Source: Coptis chinensis (taxonomy: Eukaryota > Streptophyta > Magnoliopsida > Ranunculales > Ranunculaceae). Taken from it: 64,000 nt of DNA. Where the stretch lies: the NCBI GenBank assembly GCA_015680905.1, contig CM027378.1:5208001-5272000 (forward strand). The letters run 5' to 3'. The first letter of the stretch is position 1. Every line of letters starts with the position of its first letter. This document shows positions 10,561-22,026 of the stretch, piece by piece. The position numbers and the translations under genes were made by a program. The notes beneath the pieces were generated by a model that did no database searches, was not told the origin of the DNA, and saw only the letters and a program-made list of their open reading frames with translations.

Positions 10561-11092
10561 TTTTCTGCTGTAACAGCTCCACCTTTGCATCTGTTACTGA
10601 GCTTGATGATTCCCCCAGGAGCAGGGGGTGTTGTGTGAGAGATGGGTTAGGTTGTGTTGGTATGAAGGGGGGGGGGGGGTGGGGGGTGGGTGGGTGGGTA
10701 GGAAGTGTAGTGGAAACGAGACACCGAAGAAAGAAAAGTTGAGAGGGAGGTTAAGAGGAACCCAGGGGAAGAGAGGTAAAGAGGTTGCTATCGCCCGCAG
10801 GAGAGGCTCACTACTGCATGTATCTGGGTTAAGAGGAACCCATTGTCTTTATTGTATCTTTCATTTTAATGTGTTTGGGAACTTTATAATGATACATTTT
10901 TCACAAGTTCCAATTGTGTAAATACAATCTCACGGCTTTAGCACCAGGTAGCTTTGTCTTATAATTCTCCATTTTTATTAGGAAATTAATTACACCGATT
11001 TTCATATATAGTTCACTGGCCCTTAATTAATTGGTAATTTAGAGACTATAAATTGGACTAATCAGAACAACAACTTGAGATACAATATAGAA
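10561..11092. other. Gap between LINE 5' end and PR-1 remnant
   Basis: Contains the extreme G-rich tract at 10667-10704 and AT-rich sequence that may be the old promoter of the PR-1 gene (CTATAAATTGG at about 11047 lies some 45 bp before its ATG). No other coding sequence is seen. Confidence 0.5.
10667..10704 (+). repeat. G-rich tract, quadruplex candidate
   Basis: About 38 bases of nearly pure G with single T or TG spacers: a run of 13 G, then G6, G3, G3, G3. This meets the usual G3+N1-7 quadruplex pattern several times over. It lies just upstream of the LINE 5' end, on the strand opposite to LINE transcription. Confidence 0.85.
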
Positions 11093-11658
11093 ATGGATTC
11101 ATTCATGCCATTGCCAATATCACACCTCTTGCTCACACTCTAACCTTGTGCATGACTTTGGGGCACAGTCTAATACCTCCTGACCGGAGGCATAGTGTCA
11201 TTGCATCCAGTGACCCTACTCATACCAGACCAAATGTTACATCACAATTTCTCCTTGCTCATAACAAAGCAAGAAGTGAAGTTGGAGTTGGTCCACTATA
11301 ATGGAGCAAGAAGCTAGCAATGGATACAAGCCAACTTGTAAGGTACCAAAGAGACAAGAAAAGTTGTAAGTTTGCCGATATGAGTTCAACTAAGTATGGT
11401 ATGAACCAGTTGTGGGCTAGTGGAATTCCGGTGACACCACAAGCAGCGGTGGAATCATGGGTGGAGAATAAGAAGTATTATAATCATGTGAACAACACTT
11501 GTGCACCACAGCATAACTGTGGTGTATATAAACAGGTTGTTTGGAGGAACTCCACATAGGTTGGATGTGCACAAGCTAAATGTTCTAAGGATCATGTTAC
11601 TCTTACAATATGTTTGTATTATCCACCTGGTAATGTAATTGGACAAAAACCATACTAG
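11093..11658 (+). pseudogene. PR-1-type CAP-domain gene, dead
   Basis: Frame 1 gives a recognisable plant PR-1/CAP protein: FLLAHNKARSEVGVGPL, then KLAMDTSQLVRYQ, WVENKKYYNHVNNTCAP, NCGVYKQVVWRNS, VGCAQAKC and YYPPGNVIGQKPY before a natural TAG. CAP landmarks (HNxAR, CGxYxQVVW, VGC.xxxC) are kept. An in-frame TAA at 11299-11301 and a TAG at 11557-11559 interrupt it. The ATG at 11093 with a hydrophobic signal-peptide-like start lies in a different frame, so there is also a frameshift. Family members are secreted proteins of about 160 residues with three disulfides, induced in defence. There is no intron, as usual for PR-1. A truncated Copia abuts its 3' end. Confidence 0.88.
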
Positions 11659-11683
11659 CTAATTTAGACTCTTAGATCAGAGC

Positions 11684-12660
11684 TTGAATTACCATGAAAT
11701 TTTGCACGTCCAAGCAAAGGACATCCTCATCCAACAAGGTTTGCACAAGGCTTTAAAGGGGATTAAATCTAAGGTGACGAATATGAGTAATGATGATTGG
11801 GAAGAGCTCGATCTTCAGGCTTGTTTATCAATCCGATTATGTCTTGCTAATGAGGTCATGTATAGTGTGATGGGAGAAAATACCGCTGCCAGTATTTGGC
11901 TCAAACTAGAGTCTATGTATATGACCAAGAGCATGACAAACAAGATGTACCTTAAGAAGCGTCTTTATAGGTACATGATGGTCGATGGTTCAACAATGCA
12001 AGAGCACGTTAGTGAGTTCCGTCGACGTCTAGCGGATTATTTAAATGTTGGTATGAAGATGGATGATGAGGATCAAGCGGCATGTTTAATATTCTCCTTG
12101 CCAGAAAGCTATGAGCATCTAATGACTACATTTATGAACAAAGAAGTCGTCGATCTTGACGAAGTTCAGAGTGCACTTCTTTCTTATGAGTTGATGAAGA
12201 AGACACGTGTAGAGAATAACATTGATGCAGGTCAGAGGCTAGTGGCAAGAGGAAATTCGTATGAATAGAATTCTACAAGTAATAAGAATTCTAGGTCCAA
12301 GTCAAAGAAGCCTTTAAAACATGTACATTGCTACAATTGCAATGAAAATGGACATTATGCAAGTAATTGTCCTCACCCGAAGAAAGAGAACAAGAGAGAT
12401 GGTTAGAAGAAAGGTAAAGCAAAAATTGAGACAAGTTATGCTTCAGGCTCTGAAGAGGATGAGTTCAGTCTGTGTGTGTCCACACAAGACTATATGACCG
12501 AAAGGTGGATTCTTGATTCCGGATGTTCCTATCATATGTGCCCGAATAGAAAGTGGTTTACTTCTTATGAGAGCATTGATGGTGGTTCCGTTTTGATGGG
12601 TAATGACGTTACTTGTAAGACGGTAGGATTGGAACTATACGAGTCAAGATGTATGATGGT
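11684..12660 (+). pseudogene. Copia gag and protease
   Basis: Gag starts in mid-domain (HVQAKDILIQQGLHKALKG) and continues through SIWLKLESMYMTKSMTNKMY and EHVSEFRRRLADYLNVG. A TAG follows GNSYE at 12266-12268, then the CCHC nucleic-acid-binding knuckle CYNCNENGHYASNC is read in the same frame. A second stop lies before KKGKAKIE. The protease follows with [18 protein letters not shown]; the catalytic DSG is intact. The frame is lost near 12640. About 20 N-terminal residues of gag appear to be missing compared with family members. Confidence 0.85.
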
Positions 12661-15615
12661 GTAGTGAGGACTTTAACCGATGTGAGACATGTTCCTGCGC
12701 TAAAGAAAAGTCTTATTTCTCTTGGTACCTTGGATTCCAAAGGCCACAAGTTTGTGGGCGAAGGTGGAGTCCTAAATATTATTAATGGCTCTTTAGTTGT
12801 TATGAAGGGTCAAAAACATGGAACCTTGTATACTCTGATAGGTAGTATGGTGATAGGCGATGTAGTAGTGGGTGCATGTAGTAATGATTCTGAGTGCACT
12901 AAGATATGACATATGCGTTTAGGGCATATGAATGAAAAGGGTTTGTCTGAGTTGTGCAAGCGAGGGTTCTTGAAGAATTTGAAGAAGCCAAGTATGGGGT
13001 TCTGTGAGCATCAAGCGTTTATGGGAAGTGATCTGAGAGTCAAGTTCAAGTCAAGCAAGCACACGACAACAGGCATCCTTGACTATGTGCATACAGATGT
13101 TTGGGGACCCTCCCGGGTGGCTTCAAAGGGAGGTAACCGCTATTATGTCTCATTCATTGATGATCATACTCGCTATGTGTGGGTGTATATGATGAAATCG
13201 AAAGATGAAGTGTTTGAGACATTTAAGAAGTGGAAGGCAAGGGTTGAGAATCGCACAAATAGGAAGGTAAAGACATTACGGTATGACAATGGTACTGAGT
13301 ATACCTATGGACCTTTCCAAGAGTTTTGTGGGCAACAGGGAATTGCCAGACACTGGACAGTCAGGGGCACGCCACAACAGAATGGAATGGTAGAGAGGAT
13401 AAATAGAACCTTGCTTGAAAGAGCTAGATGTTTGTTGTCTAATGCCAGTCTAAGCAAAGAGTATTGGGCAGATGCAGTGTCCATAGCGTGTTACCTGTAC
13501 AATAGGTCACTAGTACCAGCTATAGATTGCAGGACACCTTATGAGGTGTGGTCAGGTAACCCAGCTGATTATAGTATTTTACGAGTGTTTGGATCGACAG
13601 CTTACTACCATGTGAGGGAAAGTAAGCTAGATCCTAGAGCTAAGAAGGCCATATTCTTAGGCTTCGCAAATGGGGTAAAGGGATACAGATTGTGGTGTCT
13701 AGAAGACCACAAGTTCCTGGTTAGCAGAGATGTTATCTTTGATGAGACTTCCGTGTTATCTTTCAGTAAGCCGGAAGTAGCTGGGCAGAATGGTGAGTCT
13801 ATAGAAGTTCAAGCTACTAAACTTGAGTTGTCTAATGCAGCAGATGACTGGTTAGATCATGATGAGGTACCAAATCATGGAACCACACATGCAGCAACAG
13901 GAAGAAGAGCAAGAGCATCCGCAACTTGTAGTGGCTAACCCTAGGCCAAAGAGACAAGTTAAAGAAGTGCACAAGTATGGGCATGAGAAGCCGGTGAAAC
14001 ACTATGGTCAGGTGGATTTAGTGACATATGTACTGAATATCGAAGATGATGAGCCAGATAGTTTCAAGAAAGCTGTTAGAGATGCTCATTACAGAGATTG
14101 GTTGGTAGCTATGCAAGCAGAGATGAAATCTCTTGATAAAAATCACACATGGGACCTAGTTTTATTGCCAAAGGGCAAAAGGACTATCGGCAGTAAATGG
14201 GTGTTCAGAAAGAAAGAGGTCCTTCTTGAGTCCGACAGTACTGGGTACAAGGCAAGAGTGGTAGCAAAGGGTTTTTCACAAAAGGAAGGAGTCGACTACA
14301 ATGAGGTATTTTCCCCGGTGGTCAAACATATGTCCATTCGTGTGTTATTGAGTTTAGTTGCTCACTTTGACTTGGAGCTAGAGCAACTTGATGTGAAAAC
14401 TGCTTTCTTGCATGGGGACTTGGAGGAAGAGATCTATATGAGACAACCTGAAGGGTTTGTCGTTGCTGAGAAAGAAGATCATGTATGCAAATTGAATCGG
14501 TCACTGTACGGCTTAAAGCAATTGCCCAGGCAATGGTATAAGCGCTTTGACACGTTCATGATGCAATATGAGTACACCCAAAGTAAGTATGATTGTTGTG
14601 TTTACTTTCGTAGGCTTCGTGGTAATGACTTCATCTATTTCCTGCTTTATGTGGATGATATACTTATTGCTTCCAAAAGCATGGTGGAGATAGATAAGTT
14701 GAAATCTAAACTTAGCTCTGAGTTTAAGATGAAAGACTTAGGTGGAGCCAAGAAGATACTGGGCATAGAGATTGACAGAGATAGGCAGAATCGACGGATA
14801 GTTGTATCTTAGAAGAAATACCTTCAGAAAGTACTTTCGCGTTTTGGTATGGAGAATGCAAAGTCGGTTTCTATGCCTTTGGCTGGGCATTTTAGGCTTT
14901 CAGCTAAGTTCTCTCCTAGTTTGGTGGAGGAACAAAAGCATATGGCACATGTTCCTTATACTAATGCAGTGGGCAGTTTGATGTATGTTATGGTGTACTG
15001 CTGCGCCCGGACATTTCACAAAGGCGATTAGTGTTGTGGCGGTATATGGCTAATCCTGGGAAGCAGCATTGGGAGGCAGTGAAATGGGTATTAAGGTACT
15101 TGAAGGGTACCTTGGATGTGGGATTAGTTTATGGTGGAGCCACTTGTTATGTCAGTGGATATGTAGATTCAGATTATGCAGGTGATCTAGATAGACGATG
15201 ATCGACTACTGGTTATGTGTTTATAATGCATGGTGCACCGGTTAGTTGGAGGTCTATACTATAGGCTACAGTTGCTCTATCTACTACTGAGGCAGAGTAT
15301 ATGGCAGTGGCAGAGGTAGTGAATGAGGCATTATGGCTTCGAGGTCTTTTGGATGATATGGGTATTGAGCAGAACAGTGTTGTTTTGCATTGTGATAGTC
15401 AGGGTGCTATTCATTTGGTGAAAAACCAGGTTCATCATGCTTAGACCAAGCATATTGATGTCCGTTATCACTTTATACGGGATGTCGTTGAGGATGGTGA
15501 TGTAGCACTTGAGAAAGTGGACACCCATGACAATCCTACTGATATGCTGACTAAGATTGTCACCGGAGTTAAGTTCCAACACTGTTTGGACTTGTTCCAA
15601 ATCCTACATGCATGA
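12640..15615 (+). pseudogene. Copia integrase, RT and RNase H
   Basis: After the protease frameshift the integrase zinc-finger region reads HMRLGHMNEKGLSELCK, preceded by a TGA where Trp is usual (12907). The DDE core is visible: YVHTDVWGPS (D), LRYDNGTEY (D) and GTPQQNGMVERINRTLLERA (E). The frame then changes near 13900. RT has LDVKTAFLHGDLEEEIYMRQ and the catalytic YVDDILIAS. A TAG replaces Gln after RIVVS, and another frameshift lies at about 14995. The RNase H part follows (VDSDYAGDLDRR with a TGA after it, TTEAEYMAVAEVVNEALW, HCDSQGAIHLVKN) and ends at the TGA at 15613-15615. All catalytic residues I could locate are kept; decay is by scattered nonsense and indels. Confidence 0.88.
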
Positions 15616-15736
15616 TAGAGCCCTTTGTGGGCATGGCCCTTAGGGGCGGATGGACTGCGAGTTTCTAGATGGATGTGTTCTTGCTGGATGTGTTATGCTT
15701 GGTTTTATGTGTTAAAACCTCACCGAGGTGGAGAAA

Positions 15737-16322
15737 TGTAGAGAAAAACGATGTTTTCTCATTCTGGTGTGAAGGGCGCGACCCGCGCTCCATTTACACC
15801 TAGGCAAGGTGCGACCCACGCTCATGCTTTGGCGACCTCTAGTGATTTAAGCGCAACCCGCGCTCAACTTTGCCTGGTCGAGGGCGCGACCCGCGCTCCA
15901 CCTTATTTCAGCACGAATTTGCCCTTTTTCGGAAGTTTTCTGAAATGGTATAAATATAGGTTTTTTCTGTAGAAACCTAACTTTTCCAAAATCAAGAAAG
16001 AGAGAGATTATAAGAGAGCAATTCTTTGTGAGTTGAGTGTTCATTCTTTGTGAATGAATTGAGAGGCTTGTAATCTGTTACTCCAGACATCTAGTAAAGT
16101 TTGGAACTCGCAGTGTGGAAGTAGGCAAATTGTCGAACCACGATATATCTCGTCTTGTGGTTTGTTCTTCTTTTACATTAATTGTTTTACTTTATATACT
16201 TGTTATTTGATATTGAGAAGTGTTGGGATATTGCTTGGAGGGTGTTGAAGTCTTGTTTATTGAGAATGATCGATCCTTGTGTTGGATTGATCCGTTTGTT
16301 GTAGGTAACGTCGTTTTTTGCA
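15737..16322 (+). repeat. Copia 3' LTR
   Basis: Follows the purine-rich GAGGTGGAGAA and starts TGTAGAGAAAAACG; the proposed end is CGTTTTTTGCA at 16322, giving about 586 bp and matching imperfect inverted ends. GGTATAAATATAGG at about 15948 is a good TATA box, and the transcript start would follow by some 30 bases. The U3 part carries four GC-rich direct repeats. There is no partner LTR in the window to confirm the right boundary. Confidence 0.7.
15774..15898 (+). repeat. Four GC-rich repeats in Copia U3
   Basis: The unit GGGCGCGACCCGCGCTC occurs exactly at 15774-15790 and 15882-15898, with two diverged copies at 15808-15823 (GGTGCGACCCACGCTC) and 15850-15865 (AGCGCAACCCGCGCTC). Spacing is about 34-42 bp. 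They stand out sharply from the AT-rich surroundings and lie 50-175 bp upstream of the TATA box, where U3 enhancer repeats occur. The diverged copies differ mostly by transitions in CpG contexts. Confidence 0.8.
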
Positions 16323-17166
16323 ATTATTTATTCACAACATCCTTCAATAAAACTATATATCTGTATTCTCTTTCATTTAGTTTCTGCATGTCTGCAATTT
16401 CAAAACCTAGAACTTTCTATATCATCTGATGGTATGAACAAATTGTTTTCTTATATGCCATTTTGGTGTTTGTCCATATTTCTGGGAGGAAGTCCTTGGT
16501 ACTGTGTTAAATTCTTGAATGGAGGTTGTCCAGAAGAAAGGGAAAGAGCAGAGTTGCCTTGCTCTCCACATTCACCAGTCACCACACCTCATAAGATGAC
16601 GAGATAGCTAGTGAATGGGATCACACACACACATAGGGATTAAGTGAACGACTAAAATAATGACACAGCCGGCGGTAAGCCACAACCAAGGCCCGTCTTG
16701 CTCACAAAAGATTGCAAGTACAAAATGCGAAAAAATTCATGGCTGCGAAAACTTCACCCATCTCTGCGATTCTGCTGTCCCTCTAGATGTGTTTTTGCAG
16801 CATAGCACTTCGTAGAAACATAAGAAATTATGGAACGCATTGAAATAAAACTATGTTATTTATCCTTTCTTTTTTCTTGTAACAAATTCTAATTACTATA
16901 GGCATAATAACCGACCGAGAAATTATAGCCTATAGGTCCTACATAAAATGAATTGTCACTGCATACAACAGAGTTCATGATCTAACAAAATTATTTAATT
17001 CTCATTAAGATAGATTGAAAAATTGGCCTTTTACAAACTGCACACAAATCCTGTCCTATTTCTTGCTTGACTTTTTCATTTTTCTTTGTACAAAGAGAAA
17101 AAAAAATAATCAAATTTACATATGTTCTCAACCACTCACTGCGTTGCTATTTCTTAGATGTAAACA
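16323..17166. other. Intergenic, 3' of DUF547 gene
   Basis: AT-rich sequence between the Copia LTR and the stop codon of the minus-strand gene. The right part should hold the 3' UTR and polyadenylation site of that gene. I recognise no other feature. Confidence 0.5.
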
Positions 17167-20100
17167 TCATCTCACCAGCTCATTTGATATCAAATACCGG
17201 AAAGCAAAGTTGTGAGGCAGCCACTCAAAGCATTTCCTGGACTTCTCATGAAATGGTCGTAGTGTTTTCCTCAGAGTCTCTGGAAGAGATTGCTGGATCA
17301 TCTCTAGCACACCAGCAGGACACAGACCCGAATCCTTAACAAAATTTTCAACAATCTTTGGCAGAAGGATTTTTTGTTCCTTACGGATACCTAAGGTAGC
17401 CCGAATGTATTCTTCTTTTGCAGTTTCCAGCTCTTGAAACACCCTCTTGGGTGTATACATACGAATCTGGGAAAAAGAAGTATGGGGGGTCAGCACGCAG
17501 CTAAAAAAGTTTCTGGAGCATTCCATTAGTACAACTGTTTCTTTTGCAAGTACAGGGCAAGATTTACATATGAAGAATATTAGCTCGTTTACATTTACAC
17601 AGAGAAAAGAAAAGGCCTAACTGTATCCTTACCATACAGAATTTAAATATAAAAAAAAAACATGAATAGGTTCAGAGTGTACCGCAGGATCAGAGTGGCT
17701 TCCTGAGCAAAGTGCAAAATGCAAAAGAGGTTCTGGATGCTCAATTGCATAAGATTGCTGATTATCACCGGCTTTGGATTTTGTCCTTGGAGAAAATAAT
17801 GCTCGAAGCCACTACAAGAAAATGTGAGCTTTGTCAGCCACATTACATATCCACATCTTTTCATTAGTAGAAAAATCAGTAGCTTATGTACTATCCAAAA
17901 TAACAAGCATGTGTGGAAGGTGAATGAAATCTAAAAGTATATTTAAGGACAACACGCGCTACTATTAGATAAGATACTACTTTTACATAGAAAATGGCAT
18001 AAACAAATCGATATCATTCTAAGGGATGAAAATTCCACCTTTACTGGACGAGGCATGCGGCATCCTAGAATAGAACTTTCTATTGTGTCTGCACTTATTG
18101 TCTGACCACCAACATTGTATGCAGCCTGGTTTATGCAAGGGGATCAAAACATTTTCATATGGTAGATTTTTTGGAAAGGAAACAATAAATCACAGCTAAC
18201 CTTTAGGATTAATGAGATTCTTTTGACATTATTTTGTGGAACTCCATAAATTAAAAGTGCCTGTAGAACAATCAAGCAGAAGGAGAAAAAAAGGATCACT
18301 ACTATAATGAAGTGATAAAAAAAGTCACCTACACAAGATTAATATGAGTAATATGATTACATGCATCACCAACGTATTATGTATGTTTATCCAGAAAGCA
18401 AGCTTCTCCTTGTGCTTCAATTTTCTAAGATCAACTTTCTCCAACTGACGAACAAGTGACCTGCAAGAAAATAACTACATTGTCACGCCTAACAAAATTA
18501 CAGCGAAAGTACATAATATTGTCATTTACAGTTTTTTGTGGTTTGGCTGTTTGCCAAGTATACTTCTAGGGGAACGATACTTTTAGGGTAATATCGTTCC
18601 CTGCATGGTACCAGAGCAATAAATCCTAAGAGGTTATTATTGGTATGATGAAGTAATGTTTGTGTGATTTGTGTTTGAATTCAAAACTTCTCTGCTTTAC
18701 AGTCAATTTAGTACCATAAAATGATTTTCCAACACAAAGCAGCTTGGAAACATGCGAGGAAGATGGTTAACAATCAACTGCATCTGTAGGGATCCATAAT
18801 ATCAATTTTAAAGCTGAATATACAGAAAGTGAGAGCTACAGATATGTTCATGGATACGTGTGAAGTACTGACAAAGATACCGGTTTCTGATTCTGGGGAT
18901 CAGGTGGCATCCATGCCTGAACAGAGCATGTTTGCAACCCCCCCATCATCAGTGTATTCAAACACAGTATACCATTCAGGATCAAACCAACCCGATATAA
19001 AATGTAAATGAATTATAAAATCTAACGTATTGATGGAGTTGAGAATGTGTCTGGAATAGCCATAAACTAATATACACACTATAATGCAGGACATGTACCA
19101 AATGTCATAAATCACTTCAGGATGAGCTAAGAACTTGGGAACTGCACACTCTCAGTGAAAAGTGAATGCCGGATTTTATTCACCACTAGTACAGTAGTAC
19201 TACACTCAAGGAAAAAGTTGAGCCAAAGCCTGGAGGCATCTACCATATTGATTGAGTACAGAAAATGATTCCACGTCTTGTTTCCCAATGCTTGATTATC
19301 TAAAGAATAATTGATTTCCAAGTTGCGTAACATGCAGAGCAATAACAAGGTGTTAACTACTAAATAAAATTGCTTAAGATGCTGACAGAATACCTATATT
19401 TTTGTAACATCTCATCAATAGCATCCAGCCTCTGACTATCTCTACATATCTTGGGAATCTCTGCCATTGTGCTATAAGGTCCACTGAACTCTTTTAGCCC
19501 TTCTATATGGAAAGGGTTCTCTAGATATGCATCAAATGAAGAATCCTTTCTCCGACAAGGGCTCCACGAATTATAGTGATCTTGTGGGGAAAACACACTC
19601 TCTGATGACAATGATGAACTAGGAGAAGATGAGAGGCCATGATGCAACAGTGGGGGGTCACAAACTCTGCAATATATAGCTGATATGCACTTAATCAGAT
19701 CTTCAGATATCCTGTTAGGTGCCTCAGGGAGGGTACCCAGATGTTCAGCCAAACTAACGACACTTGAAGTGGCACTTGGCACATACTGTCGATAAGAAAT
19801 TTAAATTCAAACTAGCAAGTCAGGACGGGCCTACAAATTCTCAGACAGCGCATAGACAGATATGAGATTAAGAAAGAAGATTTAATCACCTCCTGATAAG
19901 ATAAAGGTTGGGAGTGGCATGACCATAGGTCTTTAGCTAGATTTTCTACTGGTGGAGAAGTTCGAGTTTTATAAGTTGAGCGATAAGATAATGCAGAATG
20001 ACTGCGGTGAATCCCAGAATCTAATAGCACCTCCTTCACCACAGCAGCATTCTTTTGCTTCTGGGGATTGGCGCATGAATTTTGAGTCACCATTGGCTGA

Positions 20101-22026
20101 CTAGAATTAATCACTGAATAATCTTTCTTCGGCGTGTAGTCATCTTTGTTTATTTGTCGATGTGTCCCTTTCTGGGGTACTGGAGGTGACCTTACTCTTC
20201 TGTCTTTTGTTGGATGAGATACAGAGGAGATTTGCTGATCAAATACATTCCGGTACAGTGAGAGAAGATGTTGTTCCAACTGTACGACTTCCCATTCCAA
20301 TAATGCAATCTCTTTGATTAGTTCCATGGCAGGCTGAATCCAAAATAAGTGTTATTAGTAAGTCCTATCTACCAATTTAGTGTACAAGAACCCAGAGATA
20401 CAGATGCTAAGTATCAAGTACAAGGAGAAAACATATTCTAATAACCCAAAAGAGTTTGTTGGACATGAAATTGATCTTTGTAGTGGTAGCAACTAAGCAG
20501 AATAATGTCCTACTTGTTCGACCTTATGACAACATCAACTGCTTTATATATAAAAAATGTATTCTTCATTTTATGTTTTGTGGCTGGTAAGTTGTATTCT
20601 AGTATTGGGGATTTTGAGCCAAGGTCTCTGGTAACTAAACTAGCTGGCACCTCCACAAAATTATAATTATAAAATTTTACAAAAGGTACGTACAGACAAA
20701 ATGCATCTAAAGAAACCATCATAGTAACATAGTGAATACAAGGATACAAGTAACTAGGTAAATCTGACATTGTTTAGGTGATAAAACGAGGAAAGAGCTA
20801 CCTTCGGAGTTAAACTTTCCTTTGACGTATAAAGGGAGGAAGACTTCTTCATTAAGGCCTCTTCAGCAGCCATCCGTACAACAAATTGGTCTTGTAATCT
20901 TTTTTCAAGCTGTACAATCTGCATTAAAAGACAATTGGGATGAGGGACGACAAGCAAACAACAAGGGCCTAAAACATAAGGCGTAGACCTCCAGGTTTTT
21001 CAGCATGAAGCTTATATGTTTGTGTCTGGTAATGTGTGACTTGGAGAAGTAAATGACTAAAAAATTAGCAAAGGAAGAGAAAATGTTTGGAAAGATAAGT
21101 TTTATATCCTTCTCTATTTTCCATAACTGTTTGTCATTTGCAAGGATCATAAAAAAGAAAAAGAGATGCATGAAAACATTTAAACATGAAATAAGATACT
21201 ATATCCAACCACAAATTAATTTCATAAAGCTAGTAGGTCTTTGGTAAATTAAGACCATTCATACCTTTTGCTCATGTAAAGAGCTATCCTCGGTGCTAGG
21301 CAATTGCTTTTTCACCAGTTGATTGCATTCCTTCAGGTCCCCCATATCCTTGTAACCAAATAATTCCAAATCAAACACTTGTGGGAATGCTTAAAAGTTT
21401 TAAGGATATGGTATATATAAAGCTACCATGGAACTAGTGTAAAATGCATTAGTGCAGGCTACTGGCAACATCTTATGGTTTTCATGGGCACTTGTAAACA
21501 AAGAATCAATAGTAGCATTTGGAATTACTGAAGATTATACGAAAAGATTGAATTCTTACCGACTTAAGACCAGGAGTTTCAGGGGAAATATGCAAATTAA
21601 ATTCTTGCACTCGCTGATCGGCTTCGCTGAAAATGCACAAATACAAACATGAAGTTCAACATAATTAGCATATGCATTTGGTTTTGGTGCGTAGAGAACA
21701 CCCAAGTGATTTCTGTTTTACCAAAAACTAGTATCAGGATCTTTTTCATGTGTTTGATTAACACACAAGAAGAAATGAAAGAGGGAAAAGGGTTGCATTA
21801 AGTAGTCGTTGAATCGCAATTTGAACATTGCTATAATCTTTTCCAGCTAAATAAACCATCACTTTAAACTAAAAAAGGCACAAAAAATAAAAAAACTTGC
21901 AATGGAACAACCATACCTCTTAGAACGCCTGTGCTGTGAAGATACTCTCATTGACTTAAATGGCTTAACATGATCATGCTCGTTCCCCTTGTGCAAGTTA
22001 ATGCTTAAGGTCTCTTCAAACCCCAT
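17167..22026 (-). CDS. MIP1-type leucine zipper/DUF547 protein, 11 exons
   Basis: Eleven exons on the minus strand, all with GT-AG introns, read through without a stop for 629 codons: 22026-21917, 21626-21560, 21348-21265, 20918-20802, 20333-19890, 19785-19394, 18460-18361, 18260-18201, 18125-18039, 17811-17683, 17466-17167. The start MGFEETLSINLHKGNEHDH and the following SPETPGLKS match the N terminus of this plant family. Residues about 85-165 form the MIP1-type leucine zipper (IVQLEKRLQDQFVVRMAAEE, then LIKEIALLEWEVVQLEQHLL). Residues about 415-560 are DUF547 (KLAFWINIHNTLVMH, YNVGGQTISADTIESSILG, EHPEPLLHFALCSGSHSDPA). The last exon ends CFEWLPHNFAFRYLIS. The length fits the family (about 550-650). 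MIP1 was named as a partner of a MADS-box ternary complex factor, and the biochemical role of DUF547 is not known. This is the only full intact host gene in the window. Confidence 0.92.

Larger units (their letters stand above)
11659..16322 (+). mobile_element. Ty1/copia retrotransposon, 5'-truncated
   Basis: The polyprotein order gag-protease-integrase-RT-RNase H is that of Ty1/copia, and the sequence resembles the Tork lineage. A 3' LTR (15737-16322) is present, but the 5' LTR, primer binding site and first codons of gag are absent: gag coding begins within about 30 bases of the PR-1 stop codon. The coding region carries at least six in-frame stops and three frameshifts. Loss of the 5' end together with PR-1 decay suggests a deletion joined the two. 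No target duplication can be read because the left end is missing. Confidence 0.88.

Noticed and set aside
10628-10921. 97-codon Gly-rich frame
   Set aside because: Driven by the G-rich tract at 10667-10704; no family resemblance.
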